Positions 20,879 to 30,600 of a stretch of DNA of 64,000 nt are shown piece after piece; the stretch's first letter is position 1; each line of letters begins with the position of its first letter. A program made the translations under genes and the position numbers. A model generated the notes under the pieces. It ran no database searches and was not told the DNA's origin. It saw only the letters and a list, made by a program, of their open reading frames with translations. Source of the DNA: Closterium sp. NIES-65 (lineage: Eukaryota; Streptophyta; Zygnematophyceae; Desmidiales; Closteriaceae); assembly GCA_948144175.1 (NCBI GenBank), contig CANXME010002517.1:1116001-1180000 (forward strand), in the 5' to 3' direction.

Positions 20879-23800
20879 TGCCTCTCTTCCTCGCACCAGG
20901 TGCTGCTGTTGCAGACCCCCTCCCCCCTCAAGGTGCCGCTCCCTCAGGTGTGTCTCAGGTAGACCCGGTTGAGCCTGTTGAGGTAGCTGTCGTCTCTCGT
21001 CCTGCTGGGGGTGCTGAGCCTGGGGGTGGTGAGCCTGGGGGTGTGGAGCCTGGGGGTGTGGAGCCTGGGGGTGTGGAGCCTGGGGGTGTGGAGCCAGGGG
21101 GTGTGGAGCTTGAGGGTGCTGAGCTTGGGGGTGTGGAGCCTCGTGATGCTGAGCTGCGGAGTCCGGAGTCTGTGGGTTCTGAGTCTGGAGGTACTAGGCC
21201 TGGGAGTCCTGCACCTGGAGGAGCCCTCTCCTCGGAGCAGCTGCGTGCGTGGTACTTAGAGTACTGCAGCCTCCGGAGAGGTACCGCTCGAGCCGGACGT
21301 ACTACTGGGACTAGTGCTAGTGCTTCTTCTCCCGTTCGGGAGCTCCCCTCCCGCGAGCGGATCCGTGAGTGGTACGAGCGGCGCTGCACTCTTCGGAGTG
21401 GCGTGCCTCGTGTTACGGACCCCGCTGCTGTTGGAGCTGCTGCTGGTGCTCAGGACCCGGGCGTTGGAGCTGCTGCTGGTGCTGAGGACCCGGGCGTTGG
21501 AGCTGCTGCTGGTGCTGAGGACCCGGGCGTTGGAGCCGCTGCTGGTGCTGAGGACCCGGGCGTTGGAGCTGCTGCTGGTGCTGAGGACCCGGGCGTTGGA
21601 GCCGCTGCTGGTGCTGACGACCAGGGCGTTCGAGCTGCTGCTGGTGCTGAGGACCCGGGCGTTGGAGCCGCTGCTGGTGCTGAGGACCCGGGCGTTGGAG
21701 CTGCTGCTGGTGCTGAGGACCCGGGCGTTGGAGCTGCCGCTGGTGCTGAGGACGTGGGCGCTGGAGCTGCTGCTGGTGCTACGGACCTTGGTGCGGGTGT
21801 CCCTGCTGGCTCTGGTGTCGCTGCTCGGTCTCGGCCGTACTTTGTTCCGCTCCTTCAGCAAGTTCTTGGTCAGCTTCCTCCTCCTTTTCCTCCTCCCTCC
21901 TTAGCGTGTCCTCCGCCTGTCCAGCTGCAGTCGGCGTTACCGTCTGCCTCCTCTCTCCCTGGTCCTGCTCCTTACACTGGTCCGACTGGAGGTCTTACTG
22001 AGCGACGTGAGCCTGCGTCTCGTCCTGCGTCGCCTGAGTCTCGTCCTGAGTCGCCTGTCCGCACTGCTCTCTCTAGTAGTCGAGTCCAGCGTCAGCGTCT
22101 TCCTGCTGTCCCAGGCACTCACTGGATGGCGCTTCGTCCGTCCACTGCTCCACAGCGTGTCCCACTGCCGTCTCCTCCTGCTTCCTCTCTTCCTGCTCTT
22201 GCTGACCCTGGGTCAGACTCTCTTCGTGCTACCAGTCCTACTGTCACGCGTCTCCTGGCTACAGTTGTCACTGACCCTTCCCTTGATTCTGCTGCTTCGT
22301 CTGGCTTAGTTGCTGAGCTTGTCGACTTTGCTGCTCGCTGTCGTCTAGACTACGCTGCTAGCCTAGTTGCTGAGTCTGAGTCTGTCTGTCCTCCGTCCGT
22401 CGGGGGTGAGTGTGCTCTTGGCACTGACGTCCTTGAGGACAGGCAGGAGGAGTTTGAGTGCTTTGCTGCCGCTTTGCCCCATCTCGTGTCCATGCTTGTT
22501 GCCCCTGAGGGAGACCCGGATGCACCAGACATCCCGACCCCACGCTCTTACGCAGAGGCGATGGCCGGTCCCAACTCCTCTCAGTGGCAGTCAGCCATGG
22601 ACACAGAGATGGCTTCCTGGAAGTCCACAGGCACCTACGTCGACGAGGTTCCCCCACCTGGGGCGAACATCGTCAGTGGCATGTGGATTTTCAGGGTGAA
22701 GCGGCCGCCGGGCTCTCCGCCTGTCTTCAAGGCGCGTTACGTTGCACGAGGCTTCAGTCAGCGAGAGGGAGTTGACTTCTTCCAGACCTTCTCTCCGACC
22801 CCGAAGATGACCACTCTTCGGGTTCTGCTGCACGTCGCCGCTCAGCGTGACTACGAGCTCCACTCGCTTGACTTCAGCACTGCTTTCCTGCAGGGCAGCC
22901 TGCACGAGGAGATCTGGCTGCGCCGTCCACCTGGCTTCACTGGGTCGTTCCCTCCTGGTACCCAGTGGAGCCTCCGACGGCCAGTCTACGGTCTTCGCCA
23001 GGCGCCTCGTGAGTGGCACGACACACTGAGGACTACGCTTGCGGCTCTTGGGTTCGCGCCTTCTACTGCTGACCCGTCGCTGTTTCTACGCACCGACACC
23101 TCACTGCCGCCGTTCTACGTCCTTGTGTACGTCGACGACTTGGTCTTTGCTACTGCTGACACTGTGGCACTCGCCCACGTGAAGTCGGAGCTGCAGAAGA
23201 GACACACGTGCACAGACCTGGGTGAACTGACAAGCTATCTTGGCTTGCGGATCACCCGGGACAGAGCACGCCGCACCATCACCTTGACTCAGTCACACAT
23301 GGTGCAGCAGGTCCTTCAGCGCTTCCGCTTCACGTACTCCTCGCCTCAGCCCACTCCTCTGCCTACCAGTCACTCGCTCTCAGCTCTGCCTTCGGATGAG
23401 TCCGTAGAGCCGAGTGGCCCGTATCCAAAGCTTGTGGGTTGCCTCATGTACCTGATGACCTGCACTCGACCAGACCTTGCATACCCTCTCAGCATTCTTG
23501 CACGCTATGTCGCTCCCGGCCGTCACCGGAAGGAGCACATGGATGCAGCTAAGAGGGTGTTGCGCTACTTGTGCAGTACGTCGGGCATGGGGCTAGTGCT
23601 TGGAGGGCGATTCCCATTTGTTCTCACTGGGCACTCAGACGCTTCTTGGGCAGACGACCAGGCTACTCAGCGGTCGTCTCAGGGTTACTCCTTCAGTCTT
23701 GGCTCTGGCTCTGTTTCTTGGCGTTCTACTCGCTCTTCTTCTATTCTCAGCTCCAGTTGTGAGGCTGAGATCTACGCCACAGCCATGGCGGCCCAGGAGC

Positions 23801-24111
23801 TACGCTGGCTCACCTACTTGCTGACCGACCTTGGAGAGCAGCCTCGTTCTCCTCCAGTGCTGTATGTCGACAACAAGGCAGCCATTGCCTTGTGTGAGGA
23901 GCACAGACTGGAGCACAGAACGAAGCACATTGATCCGCGCTACTTCCTTGCTCGAGAGCTGCAGCAGCGTGGTCAGCTTCGCCTGCGTTACGTGGCCTCT
24001 GAGGCCAACACTGCTGATGTGTTCACCAAGGCGCTTCAGCCTTGTGACCATCAGCGCTTTTGCACTCTTCTAGGCCTTGTGCCTACTGGACCTCACTTAC
24101 TTACTTCTTGA
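20879..24111 (+). CDS. T6 linker, reverse transcriptase and RNase H
   Basis: An open frame of more than 1050 codons runs to TGA at 24109. It begins with proline-rich text and GVSQVDPVEPVEVAV, then E-P-G-G-V repeats, two REWYL/REWYERR blocks, eleven 11-residue repeats, YFVPLLQQVLGQL, and SLVAESESVCPPSVGGE. RT follows from PDIPTPRSYAEA, with LDFSTAFLQGSLHEEIW and YVDD at 23128-23139. RNase H has HSDASWADDQAT, SSCEAEIYATAMAA and VDNKAAIALC. No internal stop is present. It would be translated only as part of the upstream polyprotein, so it needs the lesions at 20621 and 20866 to be bypassed. Confidence 0.88.
21430..21792 (+). repeat. Eleven tandem 33-bp units in the T6 Pol linker
   Basis: Each unit encodes VGAAAGAEDPG or a close variant (Q for E, DDQ, VR, DVG, TDLG). 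The period is a multiple of three, so the frame is kept. It lies between integrase and RT, where Copia proteins have a flexible spacer. T8 has a related array near 37146-37500. Confidence 0.9.
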
Positions 24112-24334
24112 GTCTGTTTGTACTGTGATCTCTATATATATACCTGCATGTTTACTCTTGTTAGGTTGTGATCATTGTACCTTTTGCTCTATTATAAACC
24201 TGCATGTGAACTGGTCTTGTGACCACTTGCTTGTGCTCGGAATTTGTGTGGTATCCTTGAGATCCACCCTGAGCTTGTTTTGCCTTGACTGGTCTTGTGA
24301 CCCCTAGTTCTCCCCCACTTTGCCTATGGGGGTG
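24112..24334 (+). other. T6 3' untranslated region and polypurine tract
   Basis: A TATATATATACC stretch near 24130 and the family-wide text ending in GCCTATGGGGGTG (24322-24334) precede the 3' LTR. No coding sequence is seen. Confidence 0.75.
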
Positions 24335-24466
24335 TGTCAAACATTATATATGTTGTGCTAGTTTAGGCTACAGTGGGTTAGCCTATAGGGGGTACACAAT
24401 TCTAGGGTTATGTACTTGTACTCATTTCACTGCTAGTTCATTCATTCCTGTTCAGTGATTCCAACA
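24335..24466 (+). repeat. T6 3' LTR
   Basis: It is 132 bp, differing from the 5' copy at three positions. Its end CCAACA is followed by the target-site copy GGGGC. Confidence 0.92.
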
Positions 24467-24940
24467 GGGGCTGGTAAGGGCGGCGAAGGGGCCACGAAGG
24501 GCCGTGAAGAGGCCGCGAAGGGCAGCGACGGGGCCGAGACGGGACCGTGAGGGGCCGCGAAGGGCGGCGACGGGGCCGAGACGGGGCCGTGAGGGGCCGC
24601 GAAGGGCGGCGACGGGGCCGAGAAGGGGCCGTGAGGGGCTGGAAAGGGCGGCGACGGGGCCGCGAAGGGCGGCGACGGGGCCGCGAAGGGGCTGCGAGGG
24701 GCCACGAAGGGGCCGCGAGGGGCCTGAAGGGGCCGCGAAGGGCCGTGAGAGGGGCCGTGAGGGGCCGTAAGAGGGGCCGCTACGGGGCCGTAAGAGAGCG
24801 CGACGGGCCACTAAGGGCAGGGGACGCGACGGGAGGGCAGGCACACGGGGCGCGACTCGGGAAGGGGCGAAGCGCGCTCCGGGCAGGAAAAAAAAAACGA
24901 TTTTCGGTGGGCCCTAGGAAACGTTCCCACTAGGGAACCT
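24467..24940 (-). repeat. T4 leader, right part: GC-rich minisatellite
   Basis: The plus strand repeats AAGGGCGGCGACGGGGCCG and GTGAGGGGCCGCG; on the sense (minus) strand it is C-rich. Apparent poly-Pro/Ala/Ser frames on the minus strand are products of the repeat. The stretch 24840-24930 is less repetitive and leads into the primer site. Confidence 0.8.
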
Positions 24941-24951
24941 GCTCTATACCA
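24941..24951 (-). promoter_or_regulatory. T4 primer-binding site
   Basis: On the minus strand TGGTATAGAGC directly follows the 5' LTR end TTTCACA. It has the same single-base gap relative to the initiator tRNA-Met complement as T6 and T7. Confidence 0.8.
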
Positions 24952-25077
24952 TGTGAAAGAACGAGGAATGAATGCTCTAGGAAACAGGTGGGTATAAGTA
25001 GGAAAACCTAAAAGTGTTGTACCCCATATTGTCTAACCCACTACAGCCTACACAGACTATAGCATATAAGTTTGACA
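24952..25077 (-). repeat. T4 5' LTR
   Basis: It is 126 bp, on the minus strand TGTCAAACTTATATGC to CTTTCACA. TG/CA ends are intact. The T3 sequence resumes with the target copy ACACT at 25078. Confidence 0.9.
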
Positions 25078-25082
25078 ACACT

Positions 25083-25094
25083 TGGTATCAGAGC
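25083..25094 (+). promoter_or_regulatory. T3 primer-binding site
   Basis: TGGTATCAGAGC is the perfect 12-base complement of the 3' end of plant initiator tRNA-Met. Before T4 arrived it lay two bases after the T3 5' LTR. It is now 15.7 kb away. Confidence 0.9.
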
Positions 25095-25261
25095 ATACAA
25101 TCTCTTCTCGGACCGCACCCACACCTCCGCTTCCCCGCTATCTCAATTTTTAGGGGGGGTAGACGTCTCTCAGCGACACAGCACCGACGCTCGTAGTGCT
25201 CTCTCGTAAGCACACCCGGCCATGACAGAGGCTCTCGCTGAGCTTGCCCGACACCCCCGCC

Positions 25262-25942
25262 ATGGCCGAATTCACTCTCGCGACATTGACGCAGGAGCAA
25301 CTCGACCGTCTCGTACGCCAAGTTGAACAATCGGCGCTCGAAATTGCGACGCTCACGGCGGAACGTGACTCCGCGCGTCAGCAATCCACGGTGAATACTC
25401 CGGTGCCATACGCACCTGCAAATGCACCTGCACAATCGAAGGAGCCGATCATCATTTCATCAGGCACACCGACACAGAATGACACCGTGGGACAGCGTTC
25501 AGGCGCAACCAGTGATGGCGCCGCCCACTCAATCCTTGGCATGGAGAGGAATAGGGTTGCGCCAAGCCCGCGGGAGCCTCGCGAAGCCCGTCGGCACGTG
25601 GAATTTGCGGCGACAAGTGGCGACCACGCCATCATGGCGCCAATGCCACTCAAGCCGCAACGCCCGCCCTGTTTTGACCTGAGCCAGCGTGGAGGTCCGA
25701 CGGTTCAGTCGTGGATCTTCACGATGAACGTATTTTTCGACGCAAACTACATCGAGACGGATGGAGCGAAGATCAGATACGACATCTCGCTGCTGAGGTT
25801 TCCCGCCATGGACTGGTGGCAAGTCATTGTGACATTGCCACGCGCCTACGAGCCACCGTCGCAAGAGGAAGGGCACGCGGGTCCAGCCGTCACCTGGAGT
25901 TCATTCTGCGAAACTGCCCAGTACAGCACGTGGGATGCGTGG
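25262..25942 (+). pseudogene. T3 gag, N-terminal part
   Basis: The frame starts at ATGGCCGAATTC (25262). A predicted coiled segment (LTQEQLDRLVRQVEQSALEI) is followed by a Pro/Ser-rich spacer and the retrotransposon gag core (FDLSQRGGPTVQSWIFTM to MDWWQVIVTLP). It is cut at codon TGG (25940-25942) by T7 and resumes in the same frame at 33407. An ATG at 25222 is in another frame and leads nowhere. Gag forms the particle shell and binds the RNA. Confidence 0.85.
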
Positions 25943-26079
25943 TGTCAGAACATATCTATAGCTTATACTGCTGTGTAGGCTGTAGTGGGGTATCCCATAG
26001 GGGGTACAACCCATTTAGGGTTTCATATTTGTACTGCTTTCATTCATAGTTCATCCATTCCTGTTTTCCTATTCTCACA
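25943..26079 (+). repeat. T7 5' LTR
   Basis: It is 137 bp, TGTCAGAACATATC to TATTCTCACA. It shares GGCTGTAGTGGGGTA and CATAGGGGGTACAAC with the sister LTRs. Confidence 0.95.
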
Positions 26080-26096
26080 TGGTATAGAGCGGGTCC
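26080..26096 (+). promoter_or_regulatory. T7 primer-binding site
   Basis: TGGTATAGAGCGGGTCC starts right after the LTR, with the same one-base gap as T4 and T6. Confidence 0.8.
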
Positions 26097-26149
26097 TACC
26101 TTAGGACCGTTGTCTGGGCCCACCGACGCGCGCCCCGAGGCGCGCCCTT

Positions 26150-27040
26150 TTTTTTTAGCGACCCCTCGGGTCGCCTTTTCACTCGCGGCCCCGCCGCCTC
26201 CTCTGACGCGGCTTTGCCGCCTCCCCTGACGCGGCCCCGCCGCCTCCCTTGACGCGGCCCCGCCGCCTCCCCTGACGCGGCCCCGCCGCCTCCCTTGACG
26301 CGGCCCCGCCGCCTCCCTTGACGCGGCCTCGCCGCCTCCCCTGACGCGGCCCCGCCGCCTCCCCTGACGCGGCCCTGCCGCCTCCCTTGACGCGGCCCCG
26401 CCGCCTCCCTTGACGCGGCCCCGCCGCCTCCCCTGACGCGGCCCCGCCGCCTCCCCTGACGAGGCCCCACCGCCTCCCCTGACGCGACTCCGCCGCCTCC
26501 CCTGACGCGGCCCCGCCGCCTCCATTGACGCGGCCCCGCCGCCTCCCCTGACGCGGCCACGCCGCCTCCTCTGACGCGGCCCCGCCTCTGCTGCCGACGG
26601 CCCCGCCGCTGCTCCTGCCGGCCCGCCGCTGCACCCTGCCGGCCCGCCGCTGCTCCTGCCGGCCCGCCGCTGCACCTACCGGCCCGCCGCTGCACCCATC
26701 GGCCCGCCGCCTCTTACGGCCCGCCACTTGCACCTGCCGGCCCGCCGCCGCACCTGCCAGCCCGACGCTGCACCTGCCGGCCCGACGCTGCATCTCCCGG
26801 CCGAGCCGCCCCAGCAGCCGAGCCGCCCGGGACCCGAGCCGCCCTGCCGCCGAGCCGCCCGGGAGCCGAGCCGCCCTGCACCCGAGCCGCCCAGCCGCCG
26901 AGCCGCCCGGGAGCCGAGCCGCCATGCACCCGAGCTGCCCAGCCGCCGAGCCGCCCGGGAGCCGAGCCGCCCTGCGCCCGAGCCGCCCAGCCGCCGAGCC
27001 GCCCGGGAGCCGAGCAGCTGTGCACCCGAGCCGCCCGGTC
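26150..27040 (+). repeat. T7 leader with two C-rich minisatellites
   Basis: About 26180-26590 is an array of a 23-bp unit built from GCGGCCCCGCCGCCTC plus CCTGAC. About 26800-27030 is a second array based on GAGCCGCCCGGGAGCC and GCCCTGCACCC. Long minus-strand frames across it (poly Gly/Arg/Ala) mirror the repeat and are not genes. Confidence 0.85.
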
Positions 27041-27149
27041 GCTGAGACGCCTTTCTGCTGACTGCACGACCTGCCCTGCCTGGTGAGCACTGTCCCACTG
27101 ACACTGCGAGCTCTTTCCCTACTGCTTGCACTGCGTCGCTGTCGTCACC

Positions 27150-27610
27150 ATGGCTACCCCTAGTGTCCTAGCTTTTGACGCTGAGGGTCGCGCCATTGAT
27201 TTTGAGGTCTGGTTAGACGACCTGCAGCTGTTCTTACAGTGCGACAGGGCTGACGACCTTTCTCTCTTTGACCTCACCTCTGGCGCCTCTCCTGCCCCTG
27301 CTGCTGATGCTGATCCCGCTGTCCGCTCTAAGTGGGCCACCCGCGATGCTGCTGCACGTCTTGCTGTGCGTCGCCACCTCCCTACCTCTGAGCGTGCGCA
27401 CTTTAGTCAGTACAAGAGTGCTCAGACCTTGTACGACGCTGTAGTTGCGCGCTACTCCTCCCCTGCCACTGCTGCACTGAGCCGTCTCATGCTTCCCTAC
27501 CTCTTTCCTGACCTCTCTGCCTTTCCCACTGTCGCTGACCTCATTACGCACCTCCGCACTAGTGACACTCGCTACCGCGCCGCCCTTCCTGCTGAGTTCT
27601 GCGCTAAGAA
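27150..27610 (+). CDS. T7 gag capsid segment, frame lost at the C run
   Basis: The ATG at 27150 has a strong initiation context (CACCATGGC). The protein begins MATPSVLAFDAEGRAIDFEV, with DDLQLFLQCDRADDLSLFDL and HLPTSERAHFSQYKSAQTLYD, the capsid-like gag of this family. It ends AEFCAKN at the C run. A plain reading leaves frame and stops at 27660; the sister T4 has 13 C and stays open. Confidence 0.88.
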
Positions 27611-27621
27611 CCCCCCCCCCC
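27611..27621 (+). other. Poly-C run (11 C) that sets the gag frame in T7
   Basis: Eleven C lie between AAGAA and ATGTACATC. Sister copies have 13 (T4, 15106-15118 as G) and 12 (T9, 44742-44753 as G). Only 10 or 13 keep the frame. Confidence 0.9.
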
Positions 27622-30600
27622 ATGTACATCGCTCTCTACTACGTAGTCGCACGCCTCCCTGACTCCCTTCGCGTCGTCAGGGACCACTTTCTCGCAGTCT
27701 GTCCCACCACTCTCACCGTCGACCTCCTCGAGAAGGCCCTCCTTGCAGCGGAAAAGAGCATAGTCGCTGTAGGTGCTTCTCGTGGTGACCCTCGCACCCC
27801 CATCTTTGAGGGGTGCTCTCCTTCCCCCTTGCTGCCCTCTGTTGCCTCTGCTGCTGCTGCCGACCTGCTTGGTCTTGAGTCGGTCGGCGCGGCGTCTGCC
27901 CCTAGTGGGAGACGTCGCTCCAGCAAGGGCAAGGGGGGCAAGGGCGCGGGTGGAGCTGGAGGGGGCGGTGGCGGTGGCGGCGGTGGCGGCGGAGGGAGTG
28001 GGGGTGGCGGCGGGGCTAGTGGCGGGGGTGGTGGTGGTGGTGGCGGCAGCAGCGGCGGAGACGGTGGTGGTGGTGCCAGCGGTGGTGGTGGAGGCAGCGG
28101 CGGAGGTGGAGGCGGCGGAGGTGGAGGCAGTGGAGGCGGCAGCGGAGGAGGCAGTAGTGGTGGAGGAGGTGGAGCTGGTAGGGGTGGTACCCAGCAGCGT
28201 AGCGGCGGTGGTGGTGGCCAGCGCTCGCACCGGCAGCAGCAGCAGCGCTCGCGGGACATCCCTTCGCCTCAGCAGCTTCGTGAGTGGTACGCTGGGCGTC
28301 AGAGGGGTGGGGGTACTGGTCCCTGCACCTACGTTCTTCGTTCCGGCGACCGCGCGGGTGAGCAGTGTGGGGGTGCCCACGCCACCCAGCGCTGCTTTGG
28401 CCGCCTGACGGACGCTTGGCGTCAGCAGTTCCCTGGGGCTAGTGAGATCCCTCGCTGGGATGAGCTTCTCACGGCTGGTGTAGCGATCTTTGATCTTGAT
28501 TTTGATGCTATCCTTACTGCTATGTATGTTGTGGATTATAGTGAGGAGAATGAGGGTTACCGGTGTTTTCAGCCCGACCCGGGCATTGGTACTGCTGCGC
28601 TAGGTGCTTGTGAGGCTGCTGCTCTAGGTGCCAGTGCGTCTGTGCTCTCAGGTACTGGTGAGACTGCGCTCTCAGGTACTGAGTCGTCCTCGTCCTCCCT
28701 CACTTTCACACTTGACTCCGGAGCTTCTCGCTCCTTCTTTCGAGACCGCACTACCCTTTCGCCGCTCGCCAGGCCGGTTGCGGTCTCCCTTGCTGACCCC
28801 TCTGGGGGTCCTGTCCTGTCTCACTTCTCCACTGTCCTCCCGTGTCCGGCTGCCCCTTCGGGCACCCTGTCGGGTCTGTACCTTCCCTCGTTCTCTACGA
28901 ACTTGGTGAGTGGAGCGGACCTGCAGGATGGGGGTGTTCACCAGTTCACTCCTGCGCGTCAGAGGGTGACCCACTGCACGGAGGCTCGCACAGGCCGACA
29001 CCTGGCCACGTTCTCACGTCGGCCGGGGTCGAGTCTCTACACCCTGACCGTTGAGTCTCCTCCTGTCCCTGCGTCTGGTCAGGTGGCTGCGTCGGGTCAG
29101 GTACTTGCTGCTGCGTCCCGGTCAGGTCCTGAGTCTGCCCCCTGTTCTTGTCGCCTCCTGTCTCACGAGACTCTCCTGTGGCACCACCGTCTTGGCCACC
29201 CCTCCTTGCCCCGTCTTCGGAGTATGGCTTCCCGTGTCCTTGTCTCTGGTCTTCCCCAGTCTCTCCCTCCTCTCCCCTCCGGGCCAGGACCTTCCTGTGT
29301 CCCCTGTGTCGAGGGTCGCCTCCGGGCTACTCCTCACTCCTCCCACTTCCCCCCGACAGAGGCTCCCCTGCAGACGCTTCACATGGATGTGTGGGGCCCA
29401 GCCCCCGTCCGTGGGCAGGGTTACGAGCGCTACTTCCTGTTGGTGGTTGACGACTACTCGCGTTACACCACAGTCCTCCCCTTGCGCAGCAAGGGTGCGG
29501 TCACTGAGGTGCTGATCGACTGGATCCGCGAGGCTCGTCTCCAGCTCAGGAAGAGCTTCGGCTCGGACTTTCCTGTTCTGCGTCTGCACTCTGACAGAGG
29601 CGGAGAGTTCTCTTCTCGCCTTCTGCGAGACTACTGTCGTGCACGGGGGATCCGCCAGACCTTCACGCTTCCGGACTCACCACAGCAAAATGGGATTGCT
29701 GAGCGCCGCATTGGCATGGTCATGGATGTCGCTCGTACGTCCATGATGCATGCGGCTGCCCCCCATTTTCTGTGGCCGTTTGCGGTGAGGTACGCGGCGC
29801 ATCAGCTCAACCTTCACCCCCGGGTCTCTCGGCCAGCGATGTCCCCAGCCTTGCTGTGGACGGGGAAGGTTGGCGATGCGTCTGTGTTCCGTGTCTGGGG
29901 ATCTCGGGCGTTTGTCCGCGACTTGTCTGCGGACAAGCTGTCCCCTCGTGCTGCTCCCTGTGTCTTCCTTGGCTTCCCCACTGACGCCCCAGGGTGGCAG
30001 TTTTACCACCCCTCCTCTCGTCGTGTTCTGTCCTCCCAGGACGTCACGTTCGACGAGTCAGTCCCCTTCTACCGTCTCTTCCCCTACCGCACTCCTTCCC
30101 TCCCCCCTCCCCCGGACTTCCTTGTGCCGGTTCCCCCCCCGGTAGACCCCCTCCCCCCTCAGGTTCCTGCCCCCTCAGGTGTGTCCCAGGTAGACGCCGT
30201 TGACCCGGTCGAGGTTACTGGTGACTCTGGTGCTGCTGCGGGTGCTGAGCCTGGGGGTGCTGACTCTGGGGGTGCTGTGCGCGGGGGTGCTGAGCCTGGG
30301 GGTGCTACTGCTGGGGGTGCTGGGCCTGAGGGTGCTACTGCGGAGGGTGCGGAGCCTGGGGGTGCTGAGCCGGGGGGTGCTGTGCCTGGAGGTGCTGGGT
30401 CTGGGGGTGCTGGGTCGGGAGCTGCTGAGCCTGGGGGTGCTGAGCTGGGAGCTGCTGAGCCTGGGGGTGCTGCGTCTGGAGCTGCTGAGCCTGGGGTTTC
30501 TCCTGCTGCTGCGTCTCGCCGGCAGCCCCTCTCTCCACAGGAGCTGCGCGAGTGGTTCGCTCGCCGCTGGAGGCGTGCTGCTGAGTCTGGAGGTGCTGCT

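Larger units (their letters stand above)
16767..24466 (+). mobile_element. T6: Ty1/Copia element nested in the T4 leader
   Basis: LTRs of 132 bp at 16767-16898 and 24335-24466 differ at three positions (97.7% identity). The duplication GGGGC flanks it at 16762-16766 and 24467-24471, though the G-rich target makes this five-base match less telling. The element is 7.7 kb with primer site, C-rich minisatellite leader, gag-protease-integrase, linker, RT-RNase H and polypurine tract. Only two lesions were seen in the coding region: a TAG at 20621 and a frame change at a 13-C run (20866-20878). Confidence 0.93.
9357..25077 (-). mobile_element. T4: Ty1/Copia element, minus strand, itself carrying T5 and T6
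   Basis: LTRs of 126 bp lie at 9357-9482 and 24952-25077, with target-site copies ACACT at 9352-9356 and 25078-25082. The LTRs differ at 7 of 126 positions (5.6%), among them the outer TG of the left copy, which reads AG. It landed between the T3 5' LTR and the T3 primer-binding site. Coding runs right to left and is interrupted by T6 in the leader and T5 at the fifth codon of gag. Net length without T5 and T6 is about 7.2 kb. Multiple frameshifts and TAG codons make it inactive. Confidence 0.92.

Noticed and set aside
24442..24933. Overlapping Pro/Ser and Arg/Gly frames on both strands
   Set aside because: They are products of the T4 leader repeat.
26040..27131. Minus-strand frames of 150-300 codons rich in Gly, Arg and Ala
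   Set aside because: They lie wholly in the T7 leader minisatellites, change with the repeat unit and have no homologue in other leaders.
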